This document shows, piece by piece, positions 1-10,887 of a stretch of DNA of 64,000 nucleotides; position 1 is the stretch's first letter, and each line of letters starts with the position of its first letter. The stretch is from contig CM034546.1 in assembly GCA_020055645.1 (NCBI GenBank), forward strand, positions 73,904,001 to 73,968,000, read 5' to 3'. Source of the DNA: Tomocerus qinae (lineage: Eukaryota; Arthropoda; Collembola; Entomobryomorpha; Tomoceridae). The position numbers and the translations under genes are program-made. The notes under the pieces are model-generated. The model made no database searches. It had not been told where the DNA came from and saw nothing but the letters and a program-made list of their open reading frames with translations.

Positions 1-95
1 AATATTGGTGACTACAACATTTTCTTGCGAAACGCTGCTAATTTTTTTTCGATTTTTACCCTTTTTTAACAAAAAAGTACTGCAAATCTATGTCG
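1..95 (-). mobile_element. Fragment of hAT-type MITE (cut by window edge)
   Basis: The T-rich stretch around positions 25-75 is the reverse complement of the core of the complete MITE at 54799-54955: the same poly-A/T run, then GGGTAAAAATCG, then a GTCAAAAAA-like run. The CTTGCGAAAC block also matches. The other end lies outside the window, so no target duplication can be checked. This is a decayed or edge-truncated copy. Confidence 0.4.
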
Positions 96-883
96 GAAGG
101 CTGTTATCTCAGCACAGGGTAACCAGATTATTTAGTTTGGATATTTAAATATAGGATTATTGTACTTAAGGGGTAGTAATAAAACATTTCTGCTGCCCGA
201 CCAATGAAAATTTTTTAATTCTTAGAAAATATTGTATCACCTGCTTACATTAAATAATAAATAATAAAATCCTCACATGAGAAAATTTTGCTAACTACAT
301 ATATGAATACAAAGATATTGCCTGGTGTTTCTAGAACATAACGATGACATCAATTGCTCCTGAAGAGCGACATGCTCCATCAAGCCATCGAAGCATCTGT
401 TATCACTGCCAAAAGGTTACCCTCCCATTTTTATTAAATTCTGGCTTTGCAATTTACATTTATTTATTGTCACAAGGCTTCAATTTATTCATGTGAAGAT
501 AGACATTTAACAATTAATTGAAAAAATTCCTCTCAACAGTCAATGATTATGGAAAATAAGTTTAACAAATCCTTGAACCATGGCAGTGGCACTGTAGGTA
601 GCTAATAACCTTCTTGAAGAGTTCCTGCAAGGTTTATCAGACGGATTAATACTTACTTATTTAGGTTTAAAATTTAAACATACCTTTAGAGCCTTAAATA
701 GAAGACCCCCGAAAATATTCTAGTTAGTTCTAGTCTCATTGACCACAGTATTGATTTTGACGCAATCAATTTTCAAAAATTAATAAACTCAAAGGGGTCT
801 TTAATTTTAAATTTGGTAGTAATAGTATTGGCTACAGTAATTATTGAAATAGAAGGATATGATGAACATTTGGGTACTACCTG
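96..883. other. Region without recognised gene, 3' of the giant gene
   Basis: No convincing reading frame, splice structure or repeat was seen. It presumably holds the 3' untranslated region of the minus-strand giant gene, which ends at 884. The segment is AT-rich. Confidence 0.5.
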
Positions 884-3800
884 TTAACAGAAGGGCTTTT
901 TTGACTCCATGACTACAGATGTAACGTGTGAATAGCGAGGAATATAGCCATGACGAGCTTCAATGATCCCTCTGATGAGCTCCTCTGGGTTATTTCTGAA
1001 TTGGCAGTACTTGGCAATTTGTTCATCCACCTTTTCTCTAAATTCTGGTTTTACGAATCCGGTGACCGAAATCCATTCTTTGTCAAATGCCTCTTGTTTT
1101 TCTTTTGATCTTGGGGTTGGTATGAGGCCCAAAAAGTAACAATACTCATCTTGTTCTTTCTTGTCTTTAAAGTAAAGTGATCCAGAGAAAACCGATAGTG
1201 GGGCTTCTAAATATCCCGGGATTTTCATAACATATTCTTTCGAAGGAATGCATAACTCAGGAATGTGAAGCAATGACTCCTGATCATGAAGAAGTCTTGG
1301 AGAAAACATGTGAAGAGTAAAATTTGGAAATTGACGCATTCGAAATCCCTGAATCAATTTGTTCGCTTCAAAGGGACTGATCAGAAGTAAAAGTTCTGCT
1401 TGATTGTTCTTTATTGCTGCAACAACCCATGAAACCGGACGGAGGAAATGACTGCTTTCATTGAAGTAGCTATTCGTTGTTTGACCAAAATCATCAGTGG
1501 CGTAAATAGAGTTGACCCAACACATTCCTTCAACAAGTGGCTTAAAATGTGTTCGAATTAGGGGAAATGGTAATTTCTGGACCTTCGTTGTGTTTTTTAA
1601 TACTGTAGCGAATTCACTAGCAGCAGAAAAGTTTCTTTGTAAATATATTTTAATATTTTCATCGAAAGACGGCGTTTTCGCCGTAGCTGGTGGAGGTCTT
1701 TCAATGTAAGTTTCCTCCTCAAGTTCCTGCTCCAACTCTTTCTCCTGTTCCTCATCTAGAAGGTAAGTATTCCTTTTTTGATTGGGTATGTTTTCTATAA
1801 TACGCATAACAACATTAGATGTTATCCGGCTGATAATCTTTTTCCCTTCAATGCTTCTCGCTTCCGTCCCCATTTTCAGTTGGAGGTTATTCATCCGATT
1901 GGAAACAATTGTTAAAAGAAGTTGCTCAGCTTTCAATCTACCATAAATATCCATCAATGAAATGGTCTCCAATACTGTACATCTTTCGCTTAATTTCAAT
2001 AGAGCCATGGCCATGGAGTCAGCTGACTGATCATTATTAGAATTGTATACGACATGTGCGAATCGTTTCTGCGCATAATTATGAGCTCCTGATGACCAGT
2101 GAACCAGTCCATCCTTTTCAAAATTCTCGCTGTTTTTCACGATCCAGTTAATGACGTCACTGGATTCAATTTTATGTTTATTGATTGAAATTTCTCGGAT
2201 ACCGTTGTCAGCTTCTTGGGATGCCCAAAATGCAACAGAGTGACCTTTCCCTAAAAGACGCATGCGCATTGCGGACTGTACAGTTTTATCCCTGGTAATT
2301 CCCCCAGATAAGGTAACACATGCAGTAAATCCAGTCGGGAAGTTTAAATCCGTTCCTCTGGTGTGTGCGTCATCAAGATAGATCACACAACGGTCAAGCC
2401 GTTCTCTGAAAGGAGAAAATTCAAATTCGCGTACTTTGTTTTGCCGGTCTTTTACCATCAGTACATTTTTTGAATCGAAATATACTGCTGCGTCAATAGT
2501 GCTGGTTGGAAGGCGTTTCAACCATTCTTCCGCTACTTGTTCGTTGTTCAGTTCTAGCATTAAAGCCCCGCAATCCAACAACACCCGAATTTTAGCAATT
2601 GATAATTCGCGGAGTATCTGAAGTCCAGAAATATTCGGGGGTAGTACTTTGTAGTTATTGTTTTCCTCTGCAAGAAGAATCTGTCTCATTTTCTCGTTGG
2701 TGTCTTCCAATTCTTCCAAATCATGTTGCTCAATCGGCATAGGAAGTAATAGTTGAGCGTCATTAGTCCCACTAAATCCAGTTACTGGTAAAAGGAAATC
2801 TTCAGAACAGAGATCCCAGGACGTGCACATCATTTTCTTTGAAAATTGCGTGCATTCTTTTGGGAAAACTGATTTGGAAAGCCAGAAGTCAATTACATGC
2901 ATATTTTTTCTTAGTATGGGAAATAAATGTTTCTCTCTCTGAAGAGTGTCAGAGAGATTTATGCCACTGTAGGTACGGATGGAGTCATGTTGCTTTTCCT
3001 TTGGGACATTCTTTATCCAAAATTCATATTCAATTTCTGGTTTTGATTGGCGCTCCAGTAACTGGAAGCACTGAAACAATTGACTGTCTGTCAATCCCGA
3101 ATAATAATAGCTGAGCAGCGTGAAACAAATGGCAACATCTGGATGCCCAAATTCGGTCATTTCTGCAGCAACATCTTTAGCTTTGAATGGAACTGCCATT
3201 TTTCGTTTACCAGCAGGATCGACGCCGTAATTAACTCGCCAGCGTTTGGAAAGTGTCAGAAGTAGTACTTTGTATTTTAGATACCCAGCAAGTATTAGGG
3301 TGGTATTTAAAAGGTGATTGTGCCCATCAAAAGTGGCAAGGGCCTTTTCATGCTTTACTGGACTGATTCCATGACTTATCAAAAATTCTTTGACGATCTC
3401 CTGTTTTTCAGATGATAACTGTTGGAAATTGACTGCAGATTTTCCAGCCAAAACGTCATCTGCTATGTTTCCAATCAATTCGTTGTAGATTTCACCGTTT
3501 AAAATACGACAATAAGGAAATATCTCTGGATTTGTTTCTATATCAAAATCTCGCTCGAATTCTACACAATCTTGTCCAAATTTGGCCTGTAGATTTTTCA
3601 TGTGCCTAGGAATCATTTTCAATATTTGCTGAATAACCGTCCACCTCAAAACTCCCGAGTCTGGAGGTTGTTGTTCTCCCGCAGTGTAGACCAGTTGATA
3701 TTTAGCATGCAGAATTTCGTCACTTTCATCTAAAACATCTCGACAGTTTACATTTAGCCATTGATGAATTTTCATCAGATTTTCGCTGGTAGTTAAATCA

Positions 3801-6800
3801 TTTTTCGCTGCCGTTTCATACGTCTTTAATTGGAGCGAAAGTCTATACTCTGGCAAAGTAAGAACCAGTCCCTTCATTTTCATACATTCGGTGTACACAT
3901 CGTGGATCATTTTGCTTCCTTCGGTGTCAATTGCCATATCCCTCCGACATGGAAAGGTGTAGACTCTACGGTTTAGCATTCCCCCAAGCGATTGTCTTAG
4001 GGAATTCAAATTAGTCCGAAACAAAGACTTAAGAACCGTAACGCGACAAAGTTGATCTCCATTAGCCAAAGTTAGAGCTAGTAAAGGTACAATTACTGCA
4101 GTTTTGCCTTCCCCCATATTTAATTGCATCACGGTGCGTTTTTCTTCTGGTGGCTTTAACATTTGATTCGCAACTTCTACTTGGATTCGCCGTATGGTAA
4201 TATCCATTTCTAGTTCAAAAATTAACCATTCGGGATTTTCTGCTGGACTCCAATTTTCGTGAGGGGTTGTTTCCATTTCTCTTTGAAGTGCAACTTTCAT
4301 TGTAGGGTTCCCCCAAAATTTTATCATTCGGGAAATTCTTTGCTCCCAAGTCCACAGAACACAGATTGCGCCAATTACATTTGCCATATCGTCGACATTT
4401 TTGATTTTATTTAAAATGAGGGGAATTACTTTTGACGGTGTCAATCGCGGGTACATATTGGCGTATACCAAATGCAAATTATTTTGATTGATGAACATAT
4501 GTCCCAGCAATTCCCACATCTTCTTTATCTTTTCTTTTACTACAACGTAGTACGTTGATAAATTGGTCATATTAATATTTTCAAGTGAACTAGTAGACAC
4601 TCCTCTACTCCAGCCATTTTGGAACAGTTGCTTGGCCTCTTCAGTCAATTTAAGCTGGAGATTTGACAAATAAATTGTTTGGCAAAAAGGTTTAATTTCG
4701 AATTTTTTACTTCTGCGAGGTACAGTTTCGTTTTGAAAAACATTATTGCTGTTCAATATCGGCAAAGATTGCAATAAGTTTGATGTCCAGGAGCATTGAA
4801 TGAGCTGCAACTGTGCAATAATCTTTTTTAAAAATAAATCCAGACGCCAGTTGTTGTACCATTCTTTTAGTAAATGGTTAATTTGAATACAAGCCTTGAC
4901 TGTGTCAATTTTGGGAAAACTTGTAGCCTCAGTTGGTGGCATATTAAACCAACCACTAGGCCATTGGTTTGAAATCATTGTTGTAAGCTTGATAACCTGT
5001 TCTTCTGGTATCTTCACCGGCAAACTGGACCAACTTAGACCAAATGGGTCATATTTTGGGAATTGTTGAATTGTACTTTTGATTTTAGCATGGTCGAATT
5101 TATTTTCATAGGGCCTTCTGTACTCATGAATATCTGGAGGCAATTTGGTCTTGAAAGTGTGTCCGCATGTGGCAATAGAATGTAGAATTAATAACTGATT
5201 TATATCTTCACCACTGTAGCAAAAGTAACTTAACATTAAATTCCATTTGGACACTAATTCTTCATTTTCATGGACAGTTATCGCAAATGAGTATAATTTC
5301 AGCCATTCTTGTCTCAAATCAATTTTTTCCCAAGCTTCAATGTTGCAGTAATCTATTACATCATCGGGGGAATATCCTTGAAGTTTTTCATTCGCTTCTA
5401 TAAGTAATGCAGACAACAACGAAGAAGTAATTGACGGGACAGAAGCTTTTTTCAAGTGCATTAAATTTGATAAGTGTCGTAAATCAATTATTTTCTGAGC
5501 GTCGTGATTTGATGAATATTTATACTGATTTAGAAATGGATTGGATTTCAGTGTGTTTTCAAAGGGAGGAGACATTTTTACATTGGGATTGTAGCATAAG
5601 TGTCTCCAATACGCTTTTTCAGAAAGAATCATGTTGGTATCGTTAGAATCTTTGTCTTTTTCATATTTTGTAGCATCGGGAAACAGAAATTTTAGTCTTT
5701 GACTGTCAGAAATTAGTTTCTGAACTATAAATCGAAACCCATAATGACAAGCCGACGAATCTAAATTTGCTGGCCAAGATATGCTTTCCATTTTAGATGA
5801 TACGTTATAATTCGGATAGTATCGTCTGACTGGGCTGAGATCCTGAATATTTTTGAGTGTCCTCAATGATTCGGCATTGTAAGGCTCGGATGACCAAACA
5901 GTGCCAGATTGGAGAATTTCAAACGCTCGTTCTGTACCAGTCAGTCCTGTAAATTCATCAGGTAATGGTGAAGACGTTATGGCGTGTAGATATGCCAGAA
6001 ACAGCCACGCTTCGGATCTTTTCCCAGCCTTCAATTGTCCAAATCTAGGATCTATTTCATAAACAAAAAACGGTGGGTTTCTCAATTCATCTTCTTCAAT
6101 TGATATTTGAACATTTTGGTGGTGAGACTCTGGACTTCTGTCCCATTTTACCTCTCCATGTGGAATTAAAAGTATATTTCGGTCATTTTCATGCAACACC
6201 AACCCATTTTCTAATCCTATCAAAGTTCCGGATTTTTGCTCTCTCTTTATAATCATATTGTTATATTCATGAGACATAATGTCCATTTTCTGATTTACTT
6301 TGAAATTCAGGGACATCCTCATCATTTGAATTGTCGTCTCCTCATTTGACTCGTCGAAGAGTATGTGTACAAATTTTGGGTTTTCAAACCTACTTAATAA
6401 GTTAGTGATTTTTGAGTAACTGTTGCTTCGAACGTCAAAAAGTCTTCTCCCGGTAGCCTCCTCTTTTAAAATTCCAGTTTCAAGGTGTAAAATAAATTCA
6501 ACTTTTCGCGAAGAAAAGTTTTCGTCTCTGAAATGTTTGGCTCGGAACTCAATTACTTTGGTTTCTCTATTCCACCAATGACTGTAGTTGGTTACTAACA
6601 TGTAGGACAAGTCAGATGTGAGAATACTGTGCGGAATTAATTCCCATTCTTCCCATTCCCCTTCAATTTCACCTGGACGCTTTTCTTTTACCGTAAGATT
6701 ATAATTATTCATTTGAAATGTGTATGAACATTTTCTGTAGGTAGTAGCCGTTGTATATGACTTGGAAGCTGAAGGTTGGACTTCAAAAATTACTCCTCCG

Positions 6801-9800
6801 AAAACTCGGACGAATTCCAAATTATAAGTTATCCCGTCAGGAAGTCTTCCCACAGGACAACCGTCAACCAAGAATTTTCCAGAGATGATATCGATTTGTA
6901 AATGATGGGTTATTTTCATATTTTTTAAAAGGTGTGCCATGCAAACGTGGTTTCCAAATTTAAATCCCCATGGATTGAATGTAAATCCACGAGCATCCGG
7001 CCATTGCTCCATTGCAGACTTATTTGTTACGCTTGGATATTTTTGTATAGCTGCCTTGATACATGGTTCAATCAAAACTCCAACGTTCCATGTCAATCGA
7101 AGAAAATTTCGTCTGTTGATAGACAAAGATTTTTCAGAAGAATTCGCACTCTTGTTTGAATCCATTTTAATCCTGAGGAGACTTAAATGTTTGTGAATTG
7201 TAAAAATAGAAGTCAACCAATGGTGCAGTTCTGTTTCGGTTAATACTCCTTTGGGGCAGTTAATTGAAAATGTCAGGCATGAAACAATGGAAATATCTAG
7301 CAATGTATTTCTCAATTTTTCAACATCTTCCTGCTGGGACTCTTCACAACTGGCAATCACGTCTTCAATCTTTGAAATCCATTTTATTGTTATCTTCCGG
7401 CAACTATCAATGATTTGCCAAGCTTTTAGGCGTGTATCTTCATTTTTATTTAACTCATTACAACGGAGAGTCAGCATTACAATTATCAACATGATGTTAG
7501 GATGCTTCCAGTTATTTTCATGGGATTTTAATGTTTTGAAAAGCAAGTCGAGTAACTCCCTTGTTGGCAACGGATCGCTGAAATCTAGTTGTGAGTCTCT
7601 AATTATGTTTTCAGCATTTTCATTTGGGCCGGTTTCAAACAAGGATTGTAAAATCAATGATACGACAGAGTCATTTTTTAATGTTAGTGTTGATGATTGA
7701 ATGGCTCTGTAAATATTTCTAATTTGGAGGTGATTTCCTGCTCTTAAAGACCCAAACTCAATGAATTCTGACCGCAGTAAATTTTGGGGACATGTATACT
7801 GGCGCGCCAATGCTTCATTCTGAAAATGGCTAGTTCCGTCAACAGCCCATTGCAAATTTTCATACTGGGAGCCAGCTTCCACTTTTAGAGTACAAAATGG
7901 TTTCAAGCTAAAATCATTTTCATTATTGGCAAGCATTTCTTTGCCGTTGGTATAAAATGTACAATCGTATCCATTATCGACCACAAAGTTTTCAACCGGT
8001 GTATCAAATGTAAGATGTTTCCTGCCATAATGAGATACCACAAAAAGCTTTTTGGTACTTCCCAAGTGAACAATTTGGGGATGGTTCAACGTGTTAGGTG
8101 TTTTGAAAAGTGAAGGAATTCTTTCTTTCTGGTGCTGTAGCCAGCTGCCATATATAGTTGGTTGGTGGTTTCTTGACGATATTTGGCAAAGTCGGTTAAA
8201 ATGTTGCAGAATATCTCGAAGAGAAAGTATTTCATCTGGAATCAACATTTCAAAGACAACTGCATTTTGTTGATATCGTTCTACAGGTAAACGGCACTCA
8301 TAAACTTCAATATAGTAGTTTTTGATTTCTTTTTCAATTTTACAGAGCTTACAGGGTTTAGTTTTATGGACGTACTGCTTTTCCCCAAGCCTGTTGATGA
8401 TCCAAGCATAAACATGCTGTAGGGTGTATCTTTTATTTTCCAGGCTCTGTAAATGCGTCTTTCCTCTGGCCACTTCATCCAATTTTTCTTTTGTTTCTTT
8501 TTCTGTTTGAGCCAAGATTGTTTCCTTCAATGATTGCATTGAAGCATTTGTTTCTGGATATCTTGCAGAGAAGCAGGTTTTAGTAACAATGTTTTTTTCT
8601 ATTAAAGAAGGATTGGTACCGGTCTGATTCCTCCGAATGAAGTAGTTTTCATATGCCGCGGCTCGTTCCAAATCAGTCTCGTTTACTAACAGAAGTTGAT
8701 GTATGACTTCTGGCTTTATTCCACTCCTGTGTGATCTTAGAAGAGGAAACTTCGCTACTGCTGTAGCATCAAGGTACTGGATTATTCTTAATAATGCCAA
8801 AAACATTCGACTGTTTCCATACGGGTCATCCTTATAAAACTCTTGAGCAATTTTTGAATACTCCAATGCCAAATCTCTGATTTGAAGATGTACAGACTGT
8901 CCTATTGTCGGGCTTATATAAGATTTTTTCAAATGTGCATGAATCCAGTTTTCAACATCAAAAAGAACCAATGCCAAATGGAAATCATCTTTTGCAGACT
9001 TAACAAGAAGTTTTACTTGTGGGACTTTGCCATCGTTTACGTAATGTCGGTTATTTTCAGTTGCGTCACTCGCCAACTTACAGGGTAACGTTGTTGTGTT
9101 TCTTAATCGTGCTCCCAAAAATTTTCTAATTTCTGGTATTGTTTGCAAGCTGTCATTTTTAAAGTTCAACTGATGCGGCAAGGGAGCTAAAGTTCCGAGA
9201 AGCGTGTCTCGTTGGATGATTTTGTTCCATTTCATGTCCATTTTCTCACGAACGTTTTTAATTGTTGTTAGAGCATTTTCACGGACTACAGTATAGGTCT
9301 GAGAAAATTGTACTTGATGCGAATCTGCTAATTCTTTCAATTTTTCAATTCTTCTGGCTACTTTGGCTATCATCTGCACTGCTAAATCAATATTAATGTC
9401 AGCACATTCTTCCCAAAGCCATGTAGCGCAAAAATGAGTCATCAGTTCAGTTATGATCAACTTGTACAGAAATTTTCCGTTCCTGTCTCCCAAACATTTC
9501 TTAAGGCTCAGTTGCAAAACTACTTTGATCGTCATCCAAAATCCTGATCTTCTAAATGGGAGTAGTGCACTTTTGTGCAAGACTTCGTCCCGAACTTTTT
9601 TAGTTATCGAGGGGTATTCATTTTCCGAGCATATTTTTGAATTTTCGTCACATAAGGTTGTGACAATCCACTCTGAAATAAATTTTGTTGAAGGTACGTC
9701 TCGAATTTCGGGATTATCTTGACCTCCTTTTCTGGATTTTGGCATTGCTTCAAAAATTTCAGTCTTATTCAGGATTTCTAACTGTTCTACTAGAATTTTG

Positions 9801-10309
9801 GAACGTAGCATGTCCGAATAAGGTATGTTAACAGCTTGTTGAGGAAAATGTATCATAACGTCTCCAGGTGAAGAAATTATGTTGTAGTTGTTGAGGGACG
9901 CAGGAAACGTGGCGATCATTCCTTGGCTATCAGACGTTTTTGAAATAACAATCCCGGAATTTTGTTGACGAATGTACAAAGCTAACATTTCTCCGTCTGT
10001 CATTGATTGCAGGCGATTTAAAATTGCATCGGAATCAAATATCTTGTAATTCTGAGTTTTGTCCCAGTGCTGGAACATTTTACGAACGGTTTTTGGCACG
10101 TCATTCTGGAAATGATTGATAACGCATGTCGTAAAGTGAAGTAAATTTTCTTCGTCTATATAGGAATTTTCTGAAAGTTTTTGAGGGAGTTTTCGAGGAA
10201 GAAAAACATGCGGAATAATTCCTCTGAAATCTTGAAAAGTGAAGTCGGAGTGCAAACGGCTCTCTAAGCTTTCCATTTTCTTTAATTTTTGCAACGATTG
10301 CGAGTTCAT
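884..10309 (-). CDS. Giant DUF3638/DUF3645-family P-loop protein (3,141 aa), single exon
   Basis: One open frame of 3,141 codons runs without interruption from an ATG in AAAATG context. Near the N-terminus is an HVFLPRKLPQ segment, close to the HVFLPPKLPQ opening typical of fungal members. About 2,000 residues without a domain I recognise follow. A P-loop (MGEGKTA, residue ~2065), a Walker-B-like DESDE (~2194), then YLDDAHTRGTDL and QSAMRMRLLGKG (~2678) follow in the order expected of the DUF3638/DUF3645 core. That core resembles SecA/SF2 translocases. Fungal members are often auto-named ubiquitinyl hydrolase, but I see no catalytic Cys/His evidence for it. Function and location are unknown. 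The family is common in fungi, oomycetes and plants and rare in animals. Lack of introns, while neighbours have one every 0.1-0.5 kb, fits horizontal transfer (inference). Family call is firm; role unknown. Confidence 0.88.
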   Translation of the reverse strand: MNSQSLQKLKKMESLESRLHSDFTFQDFRGIIPHVFLPRKLPQKLSENSYIDEENLLHFTTCVINHFQNDVPKTVRKMFQHWDKTQNYKIFDSDAILNRLQSMTDGEMLALYIRQQNSGIVISKTSDSQGMIATFPASLNNYNIISSPGDVMIHFPQQAVNIPYSDMLRSKILVEQLEILNKTEIFEAMPKSRKGGQDNPEIRDVPSTKFISEWIVTTLCDENSKICSENEYPSITKKVRDEVLHKSALLPFRRSGFWMTIKVVLQLSLKKCLGDRNGKFLYKLIITELMTHFCATWLWEECADINIDLAVQMIAKVARRIEKLKELADSHQVQFSQTYTVVRENALTTIKNVREKMDMKWNKIIQRDTLLGTLAPLPHQLNFKNDSLQTIPEIRKFLGARLRNTTTLPCKLASDATENNRHYVNDGKVPQVKLLVKSAKDDFHLALVLFDVENWIHAHLKKSYISPTIGQSVHLQIRDLALEYSKIAQEFYKDDPYGNSRMFLALLRIIQYLDATAVAKFPLLRSHRSGIKPEVIHQLLLVNETDLERAAAYENYFIRRNQTGTNPSLIEKNIVTKTCFSARYPETNASMQSLKETILAQTEKETKEKLDEVARGKTHLQSLENKRYTLQHVYAWIINRLGEKQYVHKTKPCKLCKIEKEIKNYYIEVYECRLPVERYQQNAVVFEMLIPDEILSLRDILQHFNRLCQISSRNHQPTIYGSWLQHQKERIPSLFKTPNTLNHPQIVHLGSTKKLFVVSHYGRKHLTFDTPVENFVVDNGYDCTFYTNGKEMLANNENDFSLKPFCTLKVEAGSQYENLQWAVDGTSHFQNEALARQYTCPQNLLRSEFIEFGSLRAGNHLQIRNIYRAIQSSTLTLKNDSVVSLILQSLFETGPNENAENIIRDSQLDFSDPLPTRELLDLLFKTLKSHENNWKHPNIMLIIVMLTLRCNELNKNEDTRLKAWQIIDSCRKITIKWISKIEDVIASCEESQQEDVEKLRNTLLDISIVSCLTFSINCPKGVLTETELHHWLTSIFTIHKHLSLLRIKMDSNKSANSSEKSLSINRRNFLRLTWNVGVLIEPCIKAAIQKYPSVTNKSAMEQWPDARGFTFNPWGFKFGNHVCMAHLLKNMKITHHLQIDIISGKFLVDGCPVGRLPDGITYNLEFVRVFGGVIFEVQPSASKSYTTATTYRKCSYTFQMNNYNLTVKEKRPGEIEGEWEEWELIPHSILTSDLSYMLVTNYSHWWNRETKVIEFRAKHFRDENFSSRKVEFILHLETGILKEEATGRRLFDVRSNSYSKITNLLSRFENPKFVHILFDESNEETTIQMMRMSLNFKVNQKMDIMSHEYNNMIIKREQKSGTLIGLENGLVLHENDRNILLIPHGEVKWDRSPESHHQNVQISIEEDELRNPPFFVYEIDPRFGQLKAGKRSEAWLFLAYLHAITSSPLPDEFTGLTGTERAFEILQSGTVWSSEPYNAESLRTLKNIQDLSPVRRYYPNYNVSSKMESISWPANLDSSACHYGFRFIVQKLISDSQRLKFLFPDATKYEKDKDSNDTNMILSEKAYWRHLCYNPNVKMSPPFENTLKSNPFLNQYKYSSNHDAQKIIDLRHLSNLMHLKKASVPSITSSLLSALLIEANEKLQGYSPDDVIDYCNIEAWEKIDLRQEWLKLYSFAITVHENEELVSKWNLMLSYFCYSGEDINQLLILHSIATCGHTFKTKLPPDIHEYRRPYENKFDHAKIKSTIQQFPKYDPFGLSWSSLPVKIPEEQVIKLTTMISNQWPSGWFNMPPTEATSFPKIDTVKACIQINHLLKEWYNNWRLDLFLKKIIAQLQLIQCSWTSNLLQSLPILNSNNVFQNETVPRRSKKFEIKPFCQTIYLSNLQLKLTEEAKQLFQNGWSRGVSTSSLENINMTNLSTYYVVVKEKIKKMWELLGHMFINQNNLHLVYANMYPRLTPSKVIPLILNKIKNVDDMANVIGAICVLWTWEQRISRMIKFWGNPTMKVALQREMETTPHENWSPAENPEWLIFELEMDITIRRIQVEVANQMLKPPEEKRTVMQLNMGEGKTAVIVPLLALTLANGDQLCRVTVLKSLFRTNLNSLRQSLGGMLNRRVYTFPCRRDMAIDTEGSKMIHDVYTECMKMKGLVLTLPEYRLSLQLKTYETAAKNDLTTSENLMKIHQWLNVNCRDVLDESDEILHAKYQLVYTAGEQQPPDSGVLRWTVIQQILKMIPRHMKNLQAKFGQDCVEFERDFDIETNPEIFPYCRILNGEIYNELIGNIADDVLAGKSAVNFQQLSSEKQEIVKEFLISHGISPVKHEKALATFDGHNHLLNTTLILAGYLKYKVLLLTLSKRWRVNYGVDPAGKRKMAVPFKAKDVAAEMTEFGHPDVAICFTLLSYYYSGLTDSQLFQCFQLLERQSKPEIEYEFWIKNVPKEKQHDSIRTYSGINLSDTLQREKHLFPILRKNMHVIDFWLSKSVFPKECTQFSKKMMCTSWDLCSEDFLLPVTGFSGTNDAQLLLPMPIEQHDLEELEDTNEKMRQILLAEENNNYKVLPPNISGLQILRELSIAKIRVLLDCGALMLELNNEQVAEEWLKRLPTSTIDAAVYFDSKNVLMVKDRQNKVREFEFSPFRERLDRCVIYLDDAHTRGTDLNFPTGFTACVTLSGGITRDKTVQSAMRMRLLGKGHSVAFWASQEADNGIREISINKHKIESSDVINWIVKNSENFEKDGLVHWSSGAHNYAQKRFAHVVYNSNNDQSADSMAMALLKLSERCTVLETISLMDIYGRLKAEQLLLTIVSNRMNNLQLKMGTEARSIEGKKIISRITSNVVMRIIENIPNQKRNTYLLDEEQEKELEQELEEETYIERPPPATAKTPSFDENIKIYLQRNFSAASEFATVLKNTTKVQKLPFPLIRTHFKPLVEGMCWVNSIYATDDFGQTTNSYFNESSHFLRPVSWVVAAIKNNQAELLLLISPFEANKLIQGFRMRQFPNFTLHMFSPRLLHDQESLLHIPELCIPSKEYVMKIPGYLEAPLSVFSGSLYFKDKKEQDEYCYFLGLIPTPRSKEKQEAFDKEWISVTGFVKPEFREKVDEQIAKYCQFRNNPEELIRGIIEARHGYIPRYSHVTSVVMESKKPFC

Positions 10310-10509
10310 TTTAATTTTTGTAGAAATTGCATCTAGGAAATCTAAATTACAGAAAAGGTTCCCAATCCTAATTTCAATTTCCTATTGTGATGGTATCAAG
10401 AGCTTAAAAATGGTTAGAATTTTTAACAGACTCTGTTATCCAAATATTAGGAACTTAACAGCGATACTATTTATATTTTTAGCAAAAGCAAACGCTACTT
10501 ATAATATTA

Positions 10510-10885
10510 CAGGGTCATCACTTCGCCATGTGTCACAGCACAGTCGCCCTGTTATTAGTTATCAGAATAATCAGAAACCACTTTCCACCTACTTGTAGAG
10601 AATCTTTTTGTGCATCTAAAAATCCTAATCACGTCAAAATCTATGAGCGTTAAGTAGGTCAAAAAATGTTTATAAAAGAAAAGGTTGAAATTTTCAGAAA
10701 TTATGCCCATATTAAATTTCTGAATTTGCACAAGTTCCCTAAAATGTTATTTTAGAATATTTCCAGAATCACTATCAGAATTGTATCAGTAATATTTCAT
10801 GGGTGTGATGAGATTTTAGCTTTTCTTCTCGAATAATATTTTTGGCGGTTAGGGTAGAGTGGTATTATTATAAGGAAAGACCCTG
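10510..10885. mobile_element. TA-flanked MITE with CAGGGTC ends (copy A)
   Basis: The element starts CAGGGTCATCACTT and ends in GACCCTG, and a TA dinucleotide lies directly outside each end (10508-10509 and 10886-10887). Its interior matches the element at 60744-61374, including TTGTAGAGAATCTTTTTG and a TTCCAGAATCA block. It has no coding capacity. It sits about 200 bp upstream of the giant gene's ATG, so it may lie in that gene's 5' flank. Confidence 0.7.
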
Positions 10886-10887
10886 TA

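Noticed and set aside
7251-7700. 149-codon plus-strand frame inside the giant gene
   Set aside because: Antisense shadow of a well-supported minus-strand gene; no recognisable protein features.
884-10309. Bacterial contamination as the source of the intronless gene
   Set aside because: The family is eukaryotic, and the frame sits in AT-rich sequence next to MITEs of the same families found elsewhere in the window (10510, 60744).
10239-10598. 119-codon plus-strand frame overlapping the giant gene's start
   Set aside because: It runs from antisense of the giant gene into a MITE; no homology, no splice support.
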